Source: VXNE01 sp963664635 | GTDB lineage: Bacteria > Pseudomonadota > Gammaproteobacteria > Pseudomonadales > Azotimanducaceae | Direction of reading: 5' to 3' | NCBI GenBank assembly: GCA_963664635.1 | Contig: OY761542.1 | Location: 3,162,001 to 3,226,000 of the forward strand | DNA: 64,000 nucleotides | Shown here: positions 26,495-34,644 of the stretch, in pieces | Layout: every line of letters starts with the position of its first letter | Position numbering within the stretch: position 1 is the first letter of the stretch | Notes under the pieces: generated by a model | Told to the model about the DNA's origin: nothing | What the model saw: only the letters and a program-made list of their open reading frames with translations | Databases searched by the model: none | Made by a program: the position numbers and the translations under genes

Positions 26495-27655
26495 TCACTC
26501 CCCCCGGAGCGCCGTCACGATCGGCAGCCGCGCCGCGCGCACCGCGGGGAACAAGCCGCCGACGAGCCCGAGCACGACCGCCCACACGAATCCGAGCACC
26601 AGCAGGTCCGTGGTGACCGCGAAGTCGAAGGCGATCTGGGAGAACGAGCCGCCGGCCAGGGTCGAGACCGTCCACCCGTTGAAGCCGACGTAGGCGACCG
26701 CCGCGCCGACGACGCCGCCGAGCACGGCGAGCGCCACGGCCTCGATCACCACCGAGACCACGACCGGCATCCCGCTGAAGCCCAGCGCCCGGAGCGTCGC
26801 GATCTCGACCGAGCGTGCGGAGACCGCCGTGTACATGGTGTTGAGCGCTGCGAAGACGGCTCCTACGGCCATGATGGCCGCTACCGCGTAGCCGAAGTTC
26901 GTGATCAGCGCGGTCAGCCCCTCCGACTGCTCCGCGTAGTAGTCCTCTTCGCTGCGCATCTCGAGGTCGAGCCGGGGGTCTTCCTCGACCCGCTGCGCGA
27001 CCGCGTCCACCACCTCCGGGGACTCGAGCCGCACCCGCATCGAACTGACCCCGGGGCGCCGGAACGCCGACTGCGCCGTCGCGAGGTCGATCCACACCTC
27101 GGACTCGTAGGCCGAGCCGTCCGCCTCGAAGAACCCGACGATGGTCCAGGCGCTCTCGCGGAACTGCATGGTCGCGCCGAGGTCGACGCCCTCGAACTCG
27201 ATCGCGGCCTTGCGGCCCGCGATCATCTCCGCCTTGCCCTGGTCGAAGTGGCGGCCTTCGACGACCCTCACCTCCGGATGCATGGCGAAGGCCGCCTCCG
27301 CCACGCCCCGGATCGCGAGGTTCGCCGGGGACTGGTTGGAGCGTTTGGGTACGTCCTGGATGAGGAACAGCTCCCCGCTCGAGCCGGTGACCTCGGGCAT
27401 CGAAGCCACGATGTTCATGGCGTCGGTGTCCATGAAGCTCGAGAGTTCGCCCGAGGAACCGCCGCGCAGCACGATGGCCCGGTCCGGCGCCCCCGCCCGG
27501 TCGAGGGCCGACTCGAAGCCCTTGCCCATGGCCAGGATCGCGACCAGCACGCCGACGACGCCGCCGATGCCCACCACGACGACGGACGAACTGCCGAGCC
27601 GCGCCGGCAGGTTGCGGATGTTGAGCACCGTGATTTCGAGGATCTGTCCGAACAT
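26495..27655 (-). CDS. MacB/FtsX-type ABC permease (second of pair)
   Basis: 386 aa with one N-terminal and three C-terminal membrane segments around a periplasmic domain, the FtsX/MacB layout. N-terminal segment: GSSSVVVVGIGGVVGVLVAI. C-terminal FtsX domain: NFGYAVAAIMAVGAVFAALN with MYTAVSARSVEIATLRALGF and ending LFPAVRAARLPIVTALRGE. It starts one base after the previous permease gene stops, so the two permeases are expressed together and probably form a heterodimer. Last gene of the four-gene export operon. Confidence 0.88.
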   Translation of the reverse strand: MFGQILEITVLNIRNLPARLGSSSVVVVGIGGVVGVLVAILAMGKGFESALDRAGAPDRAIVLRGGSSGELSSFMDTDAMNIVASMPEVTGSSGELFLIQDVPKRSNQSPANLAIRGVAEAAFAMHPEVRVVEGRHFDQGKAEMIAGRKAAIEFEGVDLGATMQFRESAWTIVGFFEADGSAYESEVWIDLATAQSAFRRPGVSSMRVRLESPEVVDAVAQRVEEDPRLDLEMRSEEDYYAEQSEGLTALITNFGYAVAAIMAVGAVFAALNTMYTAVSARSVEIATLRALGFSGMPVVVSVVIEAVALAVLGGVVGAAVAYVGFNGWTVSTLAGGSFSQIAFDFAVTTDLLVLGFVWAVVLGLVGGLFPAVRAARLPIVTALRGE

Positions 27656-27656
27656 G

Positions 27657-28823
27657 TCAGCGCGCCCGCAGTGCGTCGACGATGGACAGGCGCCGCGCCG
27701 TCAGGGCGGGCACGGAACCCACCACGAAACCCAGCGCCAGCGCGATGCCCAGGGCGCTCGCCACCACCGTCCACGTCACCTCGATAAGCCCCAGGAACTG
27801 CTGCAACTGCGGCGCGATGAGCATCATCGTCAGCGTGCCGAGCCCCACGCCGAGCGCCCCGCCGACCAGGGCCAGCAACACCGCTTCGGCCAACACCAAC
27901 CGCGCAACCGAGCCGTCCGTGAAGCCGAAGGTCTTCAGCACCGCGAGTTCCGGCACGCGTTCGCGCAGGGACTGCGCCATCGTGTTGCCGGTGAGCAGGA
28001 GGATCGTGAAGAACACCGCCGCGAGAATCCCCGTGGTCATCAGGCCGATGTCGCCCTGCTGCCGCGCGAACTCCCGGTTCGCCTCGTCCTCGGTCGCCGT
28101 GCGCGTCGGGTTCAGCGAGTTCTCGAACAGGGCGTCGATGGCGCTCGCCACCTCCGCCGCCTCCTGCGGGTCCTCGACGCGCACCGAGAGCCAGCCCACC
28201 TGGCCCTGTCCGAACTGCTTCGCCTCGTCGAAATAGTCGTAGTGGAACAGGAACACCCCGCCCCCGGTCTCGTCACGCCGGTCGCCGTGGAGGTAAGTGC
28301 CTACCAGTTCGAACTCCCACAGGCGGCTGCCGTCGCGCTTCGCGTAGATGTCGCCCTCGATCGGGATCCTGTCCCCGACTTGCCAGCCAAAGCGCTCGGC
28401 CATGCCCGCCGGCGCCACCGCGCCGGTGCGCGTGTTCTGGAAGGTCTCGAGCTGGTCCGGGTCGATGGTGAACTCCGAGAACATCTCGAAGTAGGACTTC
28501 GGGCTCACGGGGAATTTCGGGAAGAAGTTGCGCTGGTCCTGGTAGACGCCACCGAACCAGTCCGCGTGGGTGACGGCCGCGACGCCCGGGACACGCTCGA
28601 CTTCGCGCAACTGGCTGATGAGAAGCGGGTCGATGATGGAGAACTTGGGCGACACCTGGAGCCGGTCGACGCCGGCCGGCCCGAAACCGCCCGAGTCGAA
28701 CGCCACCGCCACCGAGCGCAGCATCGTGAAGAGGACGAACGCGACCAGCACCGACAGCAGCGTGAGAACCGTGCGCACTTTCTTGCGGAAGAGGTTCGAC
28801 CAGACGAGGCCCACGCCGCTCAT
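27657..28823 (-). CDS. MacB/FtsX-type ABC permease (first of pair)
   Basis: 388 aa permease of the same fold. N-terminal VWSNLFRKKVRTVLTLLSVL and VAFVLFTMLRSVAVAF, a periplasmic domain, then GILAAVFFTILLLTGNTMAQ, LRERVPELAVLKTFGFTDGS and a final ALALGFVVGSVPALTARRLS. Its start overlaps the ATPase stop (ATGA). The presence of two different permease subunits separates this system from the single large ADOP permease at 17-20 kb. Confidence 0.88.
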   Translation of the reverse strand: MSGVGLVWSNLFRKKVRTVLTLLSVLVAFVLFTMLRSVAVAFDSGGFGPAGVDRLQVSPKFSIIDPLLISQLREVERVPGVAAVTHADWFGGVYQDQRNFFPKFPVSPKSYFEMFSEFTIDPDQLETFQNTRTGAVAPAGMAERFGWQVGDRIPIEGDIYAKRDGSRLWEFELVGTYLHGDRRDETGGGVFLFHYDYFDEAKQFGQGQVGWLSVRVEDPQEAAEVASAIDALFENSLNPTRTATEDEANREFARQQGDIGLMTTGILAAVFFTILLLTGNTMAQSLRERVPELAVLKTFGFTDGSVARLVLAEAVLLALVGGALGVGLGTLTMMLIAPQLQQFLGLIEVTWTVVASALGIALALGFVVGSVPALTARRLSIVDALRAR

Positions 28824-29500
28824 GACGCGTCTCCGCTCAGCCGCCCCTTGTCGAGGTGCAGCACGTGGCTCGCGTGGTCCGCCGCCTTCGGGTCGTGGGT
28901 GACCATCACGATGGTCTTGCCGTGCTCGCGGTTCAGGATCGCGAGCAGGTCGAGAATCTCCTCCGCATTGTCGCGGTCGAGGTCACCGGTCGGCTCGTCG
29001 CAGACCAGCAGCGCCGGGTCCGCGACGATCGCGCGCGCTATCGCGACCCGCTGCTGCTGGCCGCCGGACAGCTCCCCGGGCTTGTGGGAAGCGCGGTCGC
29101 CGAGACCGACGATCTCGAGCGCGGTCTCCGCGTTCTTCACACGCTGCTTGCCCGAGAGCTTCGTCAGGAGGAGCGGCAGTTCCACGTTGCGCCGCGCGTT
29201 CAGCACCGGCAGCAGGTTGTAGAACTGAAAGACGAAGCCCACGTTCCGCGAACGCCACTTCGCCAGTGCCCTGCCGGACATCTGGTTGAGCGACTCCCCG
29301 CCGACCACGACCGATCCCGCGGTGGGATGGTCGATGCCGCCGATCAGGTTGAGCAGCGTCGTCTTGCCCGAGCCCGAGGGGCCCATGAGCGCCAGGTAGT
29401 CGCCCTCGTCGATGTCGAGGTTGATGCCCGCGAGCACGTCCACGGTCTCGCGACCCTTCGTGTAGCTCTTCTCAATGTCCTTGAGTTCGACGATCGCCAT
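28820..29500 (-). CDS. MacB/LolD-type ABC transporter ATP-binding protein
   Basis: 226 aa ATPase for the export operon. Walker A GPSGSGKT, Q-loop VFQFYNLLPVL, signature LSGGQQQR, Walker B LLVCDEPTGDLD and H-loop MVTHDPKAA. ATG 29500 (MAIVELKDIEKSYTKG) is the natural family start; upstream in-frame codons encode an improbable arginine- and glycine-rich tail. An 88-base gap separates it from the adaptor gene. Confidence 0.92.
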   Translation of the reverse strand: MAIVELKDIEKSYTKGRETVDVLAGINLDIDEGDYLALMGPSGSGKTTLLNLIGGIDHPTAGSVVVGGESLNQMSGRALAKWRSRNVGFVFQFYNLLPVLNARRNVELPLLLTKLSGKQRVKNAETALEIVGLGDRASHKPGELSGGQQQRVAIARAIVADPALLVCDEPTGDLDRDNAEEILDLLAILNREHGKTIVMVTHDPKAADHASHVLHLDKGRLSGDAS

Positions 29501-29588
29501 CGTCTCCGATCCTCCTCCTCGCCCCCCGATCCTGCCTCGAGCACGCGCCGTCTCGGGCGGTCGCATTCTATGCGGCCCGGGGTGTGTC

Positions 29589-30842
29589 CTACTGCAACAC
29601 GCTGACGCGCGCGCCCTCCGTCAGCGCCTCCGCCAACGAATCGCCCGGTCCGTCGGCGACCGCGGAGACCACCCGCTCTCCGCCCGCGAGGCCGGCGACA
29701 ATCAGTACCCGCGCGCCGCGCGTCTCACCCACCTCCACCGCGCGGCGCGAGACGCGTTCGTCCTCGACCACCCACACGTGGGCGGCGCCGCCCCGGTCCG
29801 CCACCGCCGCCCCGGGCACGAGCACGCCCGACGGCGCGGCCGCGGGCCGTGGCGCCGCGCCTTCGGTCAGGAAGGCGACCTTGACACCCATGTCGGGCAG
29901 CACCCGCTCGTCCCGTTCGACGAAGCCGATGCGGACCCGCACGGTCGCCTTGTTGCGGTCCGCCGCCGGAATCGTCGCGATGACGCGGGCCGGCATCGGA
30001 TCGTCCGGATACGCGTTCAGGGAGATCGTGGCGGGCTGGCTCGGATAGACCCGGTTGATGTACGCCTCGTTCACGTCGACTTCCACCTCGAGCGAGTCCA
30101 TGTCGACGATGGTGCATATCCCGGTGCGCGTGAACCCGCCTCCCGCGGAGATGGGCGAGATCATCTCGCCAGGCTGCGCGTCCTTCGCGATGACGACGCC
30201 CGGAAAAGGAGCGCGGATCTGCATGTCCGCCACCATCTGACGCTGCACGTCCATGCCGCGCTCGGCGACGTTCAGTTCCTGCTGCGCCCGGGCCAGCCGC
30301 GCGTTCAGGGCTTCGACCGAGAGCGTGTCGCGGTCGAGGTCCGCCTGGCTCGCAAGGTTGCGCTCCGCGAGGCCCCGGGTGCGCGTGAGGTCGAGCTGGG
30401 CCTGGCGCAGTTGCACCCCCATCTCGTCGAGGCCCGCGCGCGCGGCGGCATGCTGGCTGGCGGAGAGTTCGAGCTGCGCGCGGGGGATGCTGTCGTCGAG
30501 CTGCGCGAGAAGCTGTCCGGCCTCGACGGTCATGCCTTCCTCGATCAGCACCTCGAGCACCTTGCCGGTCACCTTGGCGCTGACCGTCGCCTGGCGCCGG
30601 GCCACGACATAGCCCGTGGCGTCCAGCACGCTGTCGCCGGCCGACGCCGCCGCGGCGGTGCGCGCGACCGCGGTCCGCACCTCGGTCATGGCGGCCTCGG
30701 TGGGCAAGCCGACGTATAGCCCCACGAAGCCGAGGCCAGCGACGACGGCAATAGCCACGAACCACTTGAGGGGCCTGCCGCTCGAGGACGTCTCTTCGGA
30801 CCGGTCGATGCGCAGTTCGGACAGGAGGGCCTTCTTGTCCAT
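29589..30842 (-). CDS. HlyD/MFP-family periplasmic adaptor
   Basis: 417 aa. One membrane anchor (WFVAIAVVAGLGFVGLYVGL), a biotinyl-lipoyl-like half (VSAKVTGKVLEVLIEEGMTV), a coiled-coil hairpin (RAGLDEMGVQLRQAQLDLTR to LARAQQELNVAERGMDV), and a barrel (APFPGVVIAKDAQPGEMISP). It bridges the inner-membrane permeases to an outer-membrane channel not encoded here. ATG 30842 is used. Unlike the adaptor at 20.5-21.7 kb, this one is intact. First gene of the operon. Confidence 0.9.
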   Translation of the reverse strand: MDKKALLSELRIDRSEETSSSGRPLKWFVAIAVVAGLGFVGLYVGLPTEAAMTEVRTAVARTAAAASAGDSVLDATGYVVARRQATVSAKVTGKVLEVLIEEGMTVEAGQLLAQLDDSIPRAQLELSASQHAAARAGLDEMGVQLRQAQLDLTRTRGLAERNLASQADLDRDTLSVEALNARLARAQQELNVAERGMDVQRQMVADMQIRAPFPGVVIAKDAQPGEMISPISAGGGFTRTGICTIVDMDSLEVEVDVNEAYINRVYPSQPATISLNAYPDDPMPARVIATIPAADRNKATVRVRIGFVERDERVLPDMGVKVAFLTEGAAPRPAAAPSGVLVPGAAVADRGGAAHVWVVEDERVSRRAVEVGETRGARVLIVAGLAGGERVVSAVADGPGDSLAEALTEGARVSVLQ

Positions 30843-30916
30843 CGGGAGAGAGTGTAGCAGCGACGCGGTTGTTCCTGACACGCGCCGTCCGGAACGCGCG
30901 GAAGGGAGCGGTTAGA

Positions 30917-32203
30917 ATGCCGGCTCCGCCTCCTGGAGCCGCCGCGTTGCCCGAGCGAACGGCGCGGATCGTACACGACATCGCCGACATCCCGGCCGCG
31001 GCCTGGAACCGGTGCGCGCACCCGGCGGCGGCGCGGGACGCCGAGTACAACCCGTTCCTGGACCACCGCTTCCTCCGCGCCCTCGAGGCGAGCGGCAGCG
31101 TCTCGCCCCAGACGGGCTGGCAGCCCTTTCACCTGGCGCTGTGCGAGGAAGAGGCTGCCGCGGCCTCAGCGTCCGGCGCCTCCGGGCCGCTCGCCGGCCA
31201 GCGCGTCCTGGGGGTCGTGCCGATGTATCTCAAGTCTCACTCGCGCGGCGAATACGTGTTCGACTCCGGCTGGGCGCATGCCTGGTACCGGGCCGGGGGC
31301 GAGTACTATCCCAAGCTGCAGTCGAGCATCCCGTTCACGCCGGCCACGGGACGCCGCCTGCTGGCGCCGGACACCGCCGAGCGCGCCGACATCGAGGACC
31401 AGCTCCTGCTCGCCGCCGTCCAGGCCGCCCGCCAGACGGAGGTGAGCTCGCTGCACTTCACGTTCCTGCCGGAGGGCCAGTGGGACCGCGCCGGCAAGCT
31501 CGGCATGCTGCAGCGCATGGACACGCAGTTTCACTGGGAGAACGCCGACTACGACTCGTTCGACGGCTTCCTCGCCGCCCTGTCCTCGAAGAAGCGCAAG
31601 AACATCCGACGCGAGCGGCGCGAGGCGCACGCCAACGGCATCGAGGTCGAGTGGGTAACCGGCAGCGACCTGACCGAAGCGCACTGGGACGCCTTCTACG
31701 ACTTCTACGTGGATACCGGGCACCGCAAGTGGGGCACGCCGTATCTCAACCGGCGTTTCTTCAGCCTGCTGACCGAGGCGATGCCCGACGAGACGCTGCT
31801 CGTCCTGGCGAAGCGCCACGGGCGCTACATCGCGGGCGCGCTCAACTTCATCGGCTCCGACGCGCTGTTCGGGCGCAACTGGGGCTGCATCGAAGACCAC
31901 CGCTTCCTGCATTTCGAAGTCTGCTACTACCAGGCCATCGACTTCGCCATCGCGCGCGGCCTGGGCCGCGTCGAGGCCGGCGCGCAGGGACCCCACAAGA
32001 TCGCCCGCGGCTACGTGCCCCGCGCGACCTACTCGGCGCACTGGGTGCGCGATGCGGGCTTCCGGGACGCCGTCAAGCGGTTCGTCAACGAGGAGCGCCA
32101 GCACGTCGAGCGGGACATCGAGTGGCTCGCCGAGCACGCGCCGTTCCGCAAGGACCTCGACCTGTCGCGCTACCGGGAGACGGTGCGGATCGACGGCGCC
32201 TGA
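30917..32203 (+). CDS. GNAT-like N-acyltransferase (COG3146/FemAB-like)
   Basis: 428 aa. Matches the COG3146 group of peptidogalycan-biosynthesis-like acyltransferases: the N-terminal EYNPFLDHRFLRALEASGSV, the central GEYVFDSGWAHAWYRAGGEY with YPKLQSSIPFTPATGRRLL, and LSSKKRKNIRRERREAHANG plus RNWGCIEDHRFLHFEVCYYQ. These proteins have two GNAT domains related to FemX aminoacyl-transferases; their substrate is unknown. The start codon ATG 30917 lies between the divergent adaptor gene and the conserved region. No membrane segments are visible. Confidence 0.85.
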   Translation: MPAPPPGAAALPERTARIVHDIADIPAAAWNRCAHPAAARDAEYNPFLDHRFLRALEASGSVSPQTGWQPFHLALCEEEAAAASASGASGPLAGQRVLGVVPMYLKSHSRGEYVFDSGWAHAWYRAGGEYYPKLQSSIPFTPATGRRLLAPDTAERADIEDQLLLAAVQAARQTEVSSLHFTFLPEGQWDRAGKLGMLQRMDTQFHWENADYDSFDGFLAALSSKKRKNIRRERREAHANGIEVEWVTGSDLTEAHWDAFYDFYVDTGHRKWGTPYLNRRFFSLLTEAMPDETLLVLAKRHGRYIAGALNFIGSDALFGRNWGCIEDHRFLHFEVCYYQAIDFAIARGLGRVEAGAQGPHKIARGYVPRATYSAHWVRDAGFRDAVKRFVNEERQHVERDIEWLAEHAPFRKDLDLSRYRETVRIDGA

Positions 32204-32228
32204 CCGGGCGGGCGGTGGGGGCCGGCAT

Positions 32229-32306
32229 GTAGGGGACGGGCTCGTCCCGTCCCGTTTCGAAGGCGTGCATGATTCCGGGGCGGGAGACCACAAGGGTCTC
32301 CCCTAC
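32229..32306. repeat. Paired REP/BIME-like element
   Basis: A 78-bp unit begins GTAGGGGA and ends TCCCCTAC, which are exact inverted termini. It contains two stem-loops, GGGACG-GGCT-CGTCCC and GGGAGACC-ACAAG-GGTCTCCC. The first half recurs near 8261. The element lies between convergent genes, and its right end supplies the TAG stop codon of the DUF3014 gene. Confidence 0.75.
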
Positions 32307-33139
32307 GGGCACGGCGGAGGCGTTGGCGCGCGCTCGAGTTCGGCCTGCACGGCCCGCGCGTAGTCCTGCAACCGCGCCAGGTTCGCGGGCCCCATGCGCA
32401 GCAACTGCTTCTGGAAGTCGTCCAGGGCTTCCAGGGACGGATCGGCGTATTCGTAGAGCACGTTGGGGCGCGTCAGCGGAACGAAGCCGGGCGGGGTCGG
32501 TACGGACAGGACCCTTTCGAGGAGCGCCCCGACGCGCGTGCGCACGTCAGGACCGGCATCGCCCAGGGCGGCGAGCGCCTCGGTCAGCAGCGGCTCGAAG
32601 TGGTCGATGACGTCCACGGCTCGTCGGGGCGGCAGGCAGGTCACGATGTCGACGAAGCGCTCGTAGCGGCGGTAGGACCCGGGATCCAGGTGGGCGACGC
32701 CATTGCGGTCCACGGCCCGAAACGGCCCGGTGACATCCATGAAAGCCAGTTGCCGCCGCGGTACGCGACCGGCCCCGGCCGCGGCCAGGACCGCGGCGGC
32801 GCGGCGCAGCAGGTCTTGCTGGAAGACCCACGTCGGCGCGAGCCCGCCCACGCAACCGCCCACTTCGTCCGCGACCGCGGCATCGCTCTCGCCGAGCGGC
32901 GGCAGGGGTGGCCGCGGCGCGGGCGGCGGTTCCACGCACGCCTCCGGCGCGCGCCGCTCGACGGGGCGTCCGGCCTCCGTCGGCGGATCCGCGCGGTCCA
33001 CGAACTCGACCGCCGGAGACACCGGCGGCAGTTCGTCCAGGGAGGGCGCCGGGGCCGGCGTCCGTTGCACCTGCCAGACGACCAGCGCCAACACCACCAA
33101 GAGTACGCCGCCCGCCATGGCAGCGTGCAGACGCGTCAC
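32303..33139 (-). CDS. DUF3014 family protein
   Basis: 278 aa. One N-terminal membrane anchor (LHAAMAGGVLLVVLALVVWQ), a proline-rich linker, then the DUF3014 domain: LRRAAAVLAAAGAGRVPRRQ, YRRYERFVDIVTCLPPRRAV, EPLLTEALAALGD, and DPSLEALDDFQKQLLRMGPA. The family is widespread in proteobacteria and has no known function. The stop codon (32303-32305) lies inside the terminal repeat of the REP-like element, so the last residues TPPPCP may vary between strains. Confidence 0.85.
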   Translation of the reverse strand: MTRLHAAMAGGVLLVVLALVVWQVQRTPAPAPSLDELPPVSPAVEFVDRADPPTEAGRPVERRAPEACVEPPPAPRPPLPPLGESDAAVADEVGGCVGGLAPTWVFQQDLLRRAAAVLAAAGAGRVPRRQLAFMDVTGPFRAVDRNGVAHLDPGSYRRYERFVDIVTCLPPRRAVDVIDHFEPLLTEALAALGDAGPDVRTRVGALLERVLSVPTPPGFVPLTRPNVLYEYADPSLEALDDFQKQLLRMGPANLARLQDYARAVQAELERAPTPPPCP

Positions 33140-33258
33140 GGCAGGCCGCCGGCCGGACCGGCTCGCGGTCCTCGCGGTCGGTTCAGGCTGTTCAGGCTAT
33201 CGGGAGCGCCCACCGATCCGCTATCATCCCAAGCTACCTCCCCACGCACCCGCCGCGT

Positions 33259-34644
33259 TTGAAGCACCTCCCGATCCACGCCGTTCTGAGTCACCGTGTT
33301 CCCGTCGGCAACACCGTCACCATAGCGGGCTGGGTCCGGTCCCGCCGCACTTCGAGGGGTGGATTCTCCTTCATCGATGTTCATGACGGCTCCTGTTTCG
33401 ACGGCGTGCAGGTCGTCGCCGACGAAGCCCTCGACGGTTACGAAGATATCACGCGCCTCGGCGCCGGCTGCGCGGTTCGGGTGACCGGGACCGTCGCCGA
33501 ATCCCGTGGGCGGGGGCAGGATCGGGAGATCCAGGCTACGGAAGTCACGGTGAGCGGCTGGGTCGCGGACCCGGAGTCCTACCCCATCGCCAAGAAGCGC
33601 CACAGTTTCGAGTACCTGCGCACCGTCGCCCACCTGCGGCCGCGCACCAACACCTTCGGAGCGATCGCCCGCGTGCGCAACACGATCACGCAGGCCATCC
33701 ACCGCTACTTCGACGAGCACGGCTTCCTCTGGGTCAACACGCCCATCATCACCGCGAACGACTGCGAGGGCGCCGGCGAGCTGTTCCGCGTCAGCACGCT
33801 CGACCTCGTCAACCACCCCGACGGCGCACCCGCGGACGGCACCGGGGACTTCTTCGGCCGGCGGACCTACCTCACCGTTTCCGGACAACTGAACCTCGAG
33901 GCCTACTGCCTGGCCCTCAGCAAGGTCTACACGTTCGGGCCCACGTTCCGTGCCGAGAACTCGAACACGAGCCGCCACCTGGCCGAGTTCTGGATGGTCG
34001 AGCCGGAGATCGCCTTCGCCGGTCTGGACGACAACGCCGCGCTCGCGGAGGACTTCCTCAAGTACGTGCTCGCCGAGACGCTGGCGCGCCGCGGGGACGA
34101 CATGGCGTTCTTCGCCGAGCGCATCGATCGCGGCGTGATCGAACGCCTCGAGCATGTCGTCGAGACGCCCTTCGAACGCCTTGAGTACAGCGACGCGATC
34201 ACGCTCCTCGAGCGGTCCGGCGAGGCCTTCGAATTCCCGGTGCGCTGGGGCCACGACCTCCAGTCCGAGCACGAGCGGTACCTGACCGAAAAGCACATCG
34301 GCGGGCCGGTGGTGGTCGTGAACTACCCGAAGGACATCAAGGCCTTCTACATGCGCGGCAACGACGACGGGCGCACGGTGGCCGCAATGGATGTCCTGGT
34401 ACCGGGGGTTGGCGAGATTATCGGCGGCAGCCAGCGCGAGGAACGCCTCGACGCCCTCGAGGCCCGCATGCCGCCCGGCGTCGCCGAGGACCTCTGGTGG
34501 TACCGCGACCTGCGCCGCTACGGAACCGTGCCCCACGCCGGGTTCGGCCTGGGTCTCGAACGCCTGGTGCTCTACGCCACCGGCATGGAGAACATCCGCG
34601 ACGCCATCCCGTTCCCGCGCGTCCCCCACAACGCCGCGTTCTGA
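33259..34644 (+). CDS. asnS: Asparaginyl-tRNA synthetase
   Basis: 461 aa class IIb synthetase charging tRNA-Asn. The N-terminal OB fold is VTIAGWVRSRRTSRGGFSFI; class II motif 2 region is YTFGPTFRAENSNTSRHLAE with WMVEPEIAFA; motif 3 is GFGLGLERLVLYATGMENIR. Length agrees with the roughly 466 aa of bacterial AsnRS when translation begins at the TTG at 33259 (LKHLPIHAVLSHRVPVG); no ATG or GTG is better placed. Its stop codon overlaps the start of the next ABC gene (TGATG). Confidence 0.95.
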   Translation: MKHLPIHAVLSHRVPVGNTVTIAGWVRSRRTSRGGFSFIDVHDGSCFDGVQVVADEALDGYEDITRLGAGCAVRVTGTVAESRGRGQDREIQATEVTVSGWVADPESYPIAKKRHSFEYLRTVAHLRPRTNTFGAIARVRNTITQAIHRYFDEHGFLWVNTPIITANDCEGAGELFRVSTLDLVNHPDGAPADGTGDFFGRRTYLTVSGQLNLEAYCLALSKVYTFGPTFRAENSNTSRHLAEFWMVEPEIAFAGLDDNAALAEDFLKYVLAETLARRGDDMAFFAERIDRGVIERLEHVVETPFERLEYSDAITLLERSGEAFEFPVRWGHDLQSEHERYLTEKHIGGPVVVVNYPKDIKAFYMRGNDDGRTVAAMDVLVPGVGEIIGGSQREERLDALEARMPPGVAEDLWWYRDLRRYGTVPHAGFGLGLERLVLYATGMENIRDAIPFPRVPHNAAF

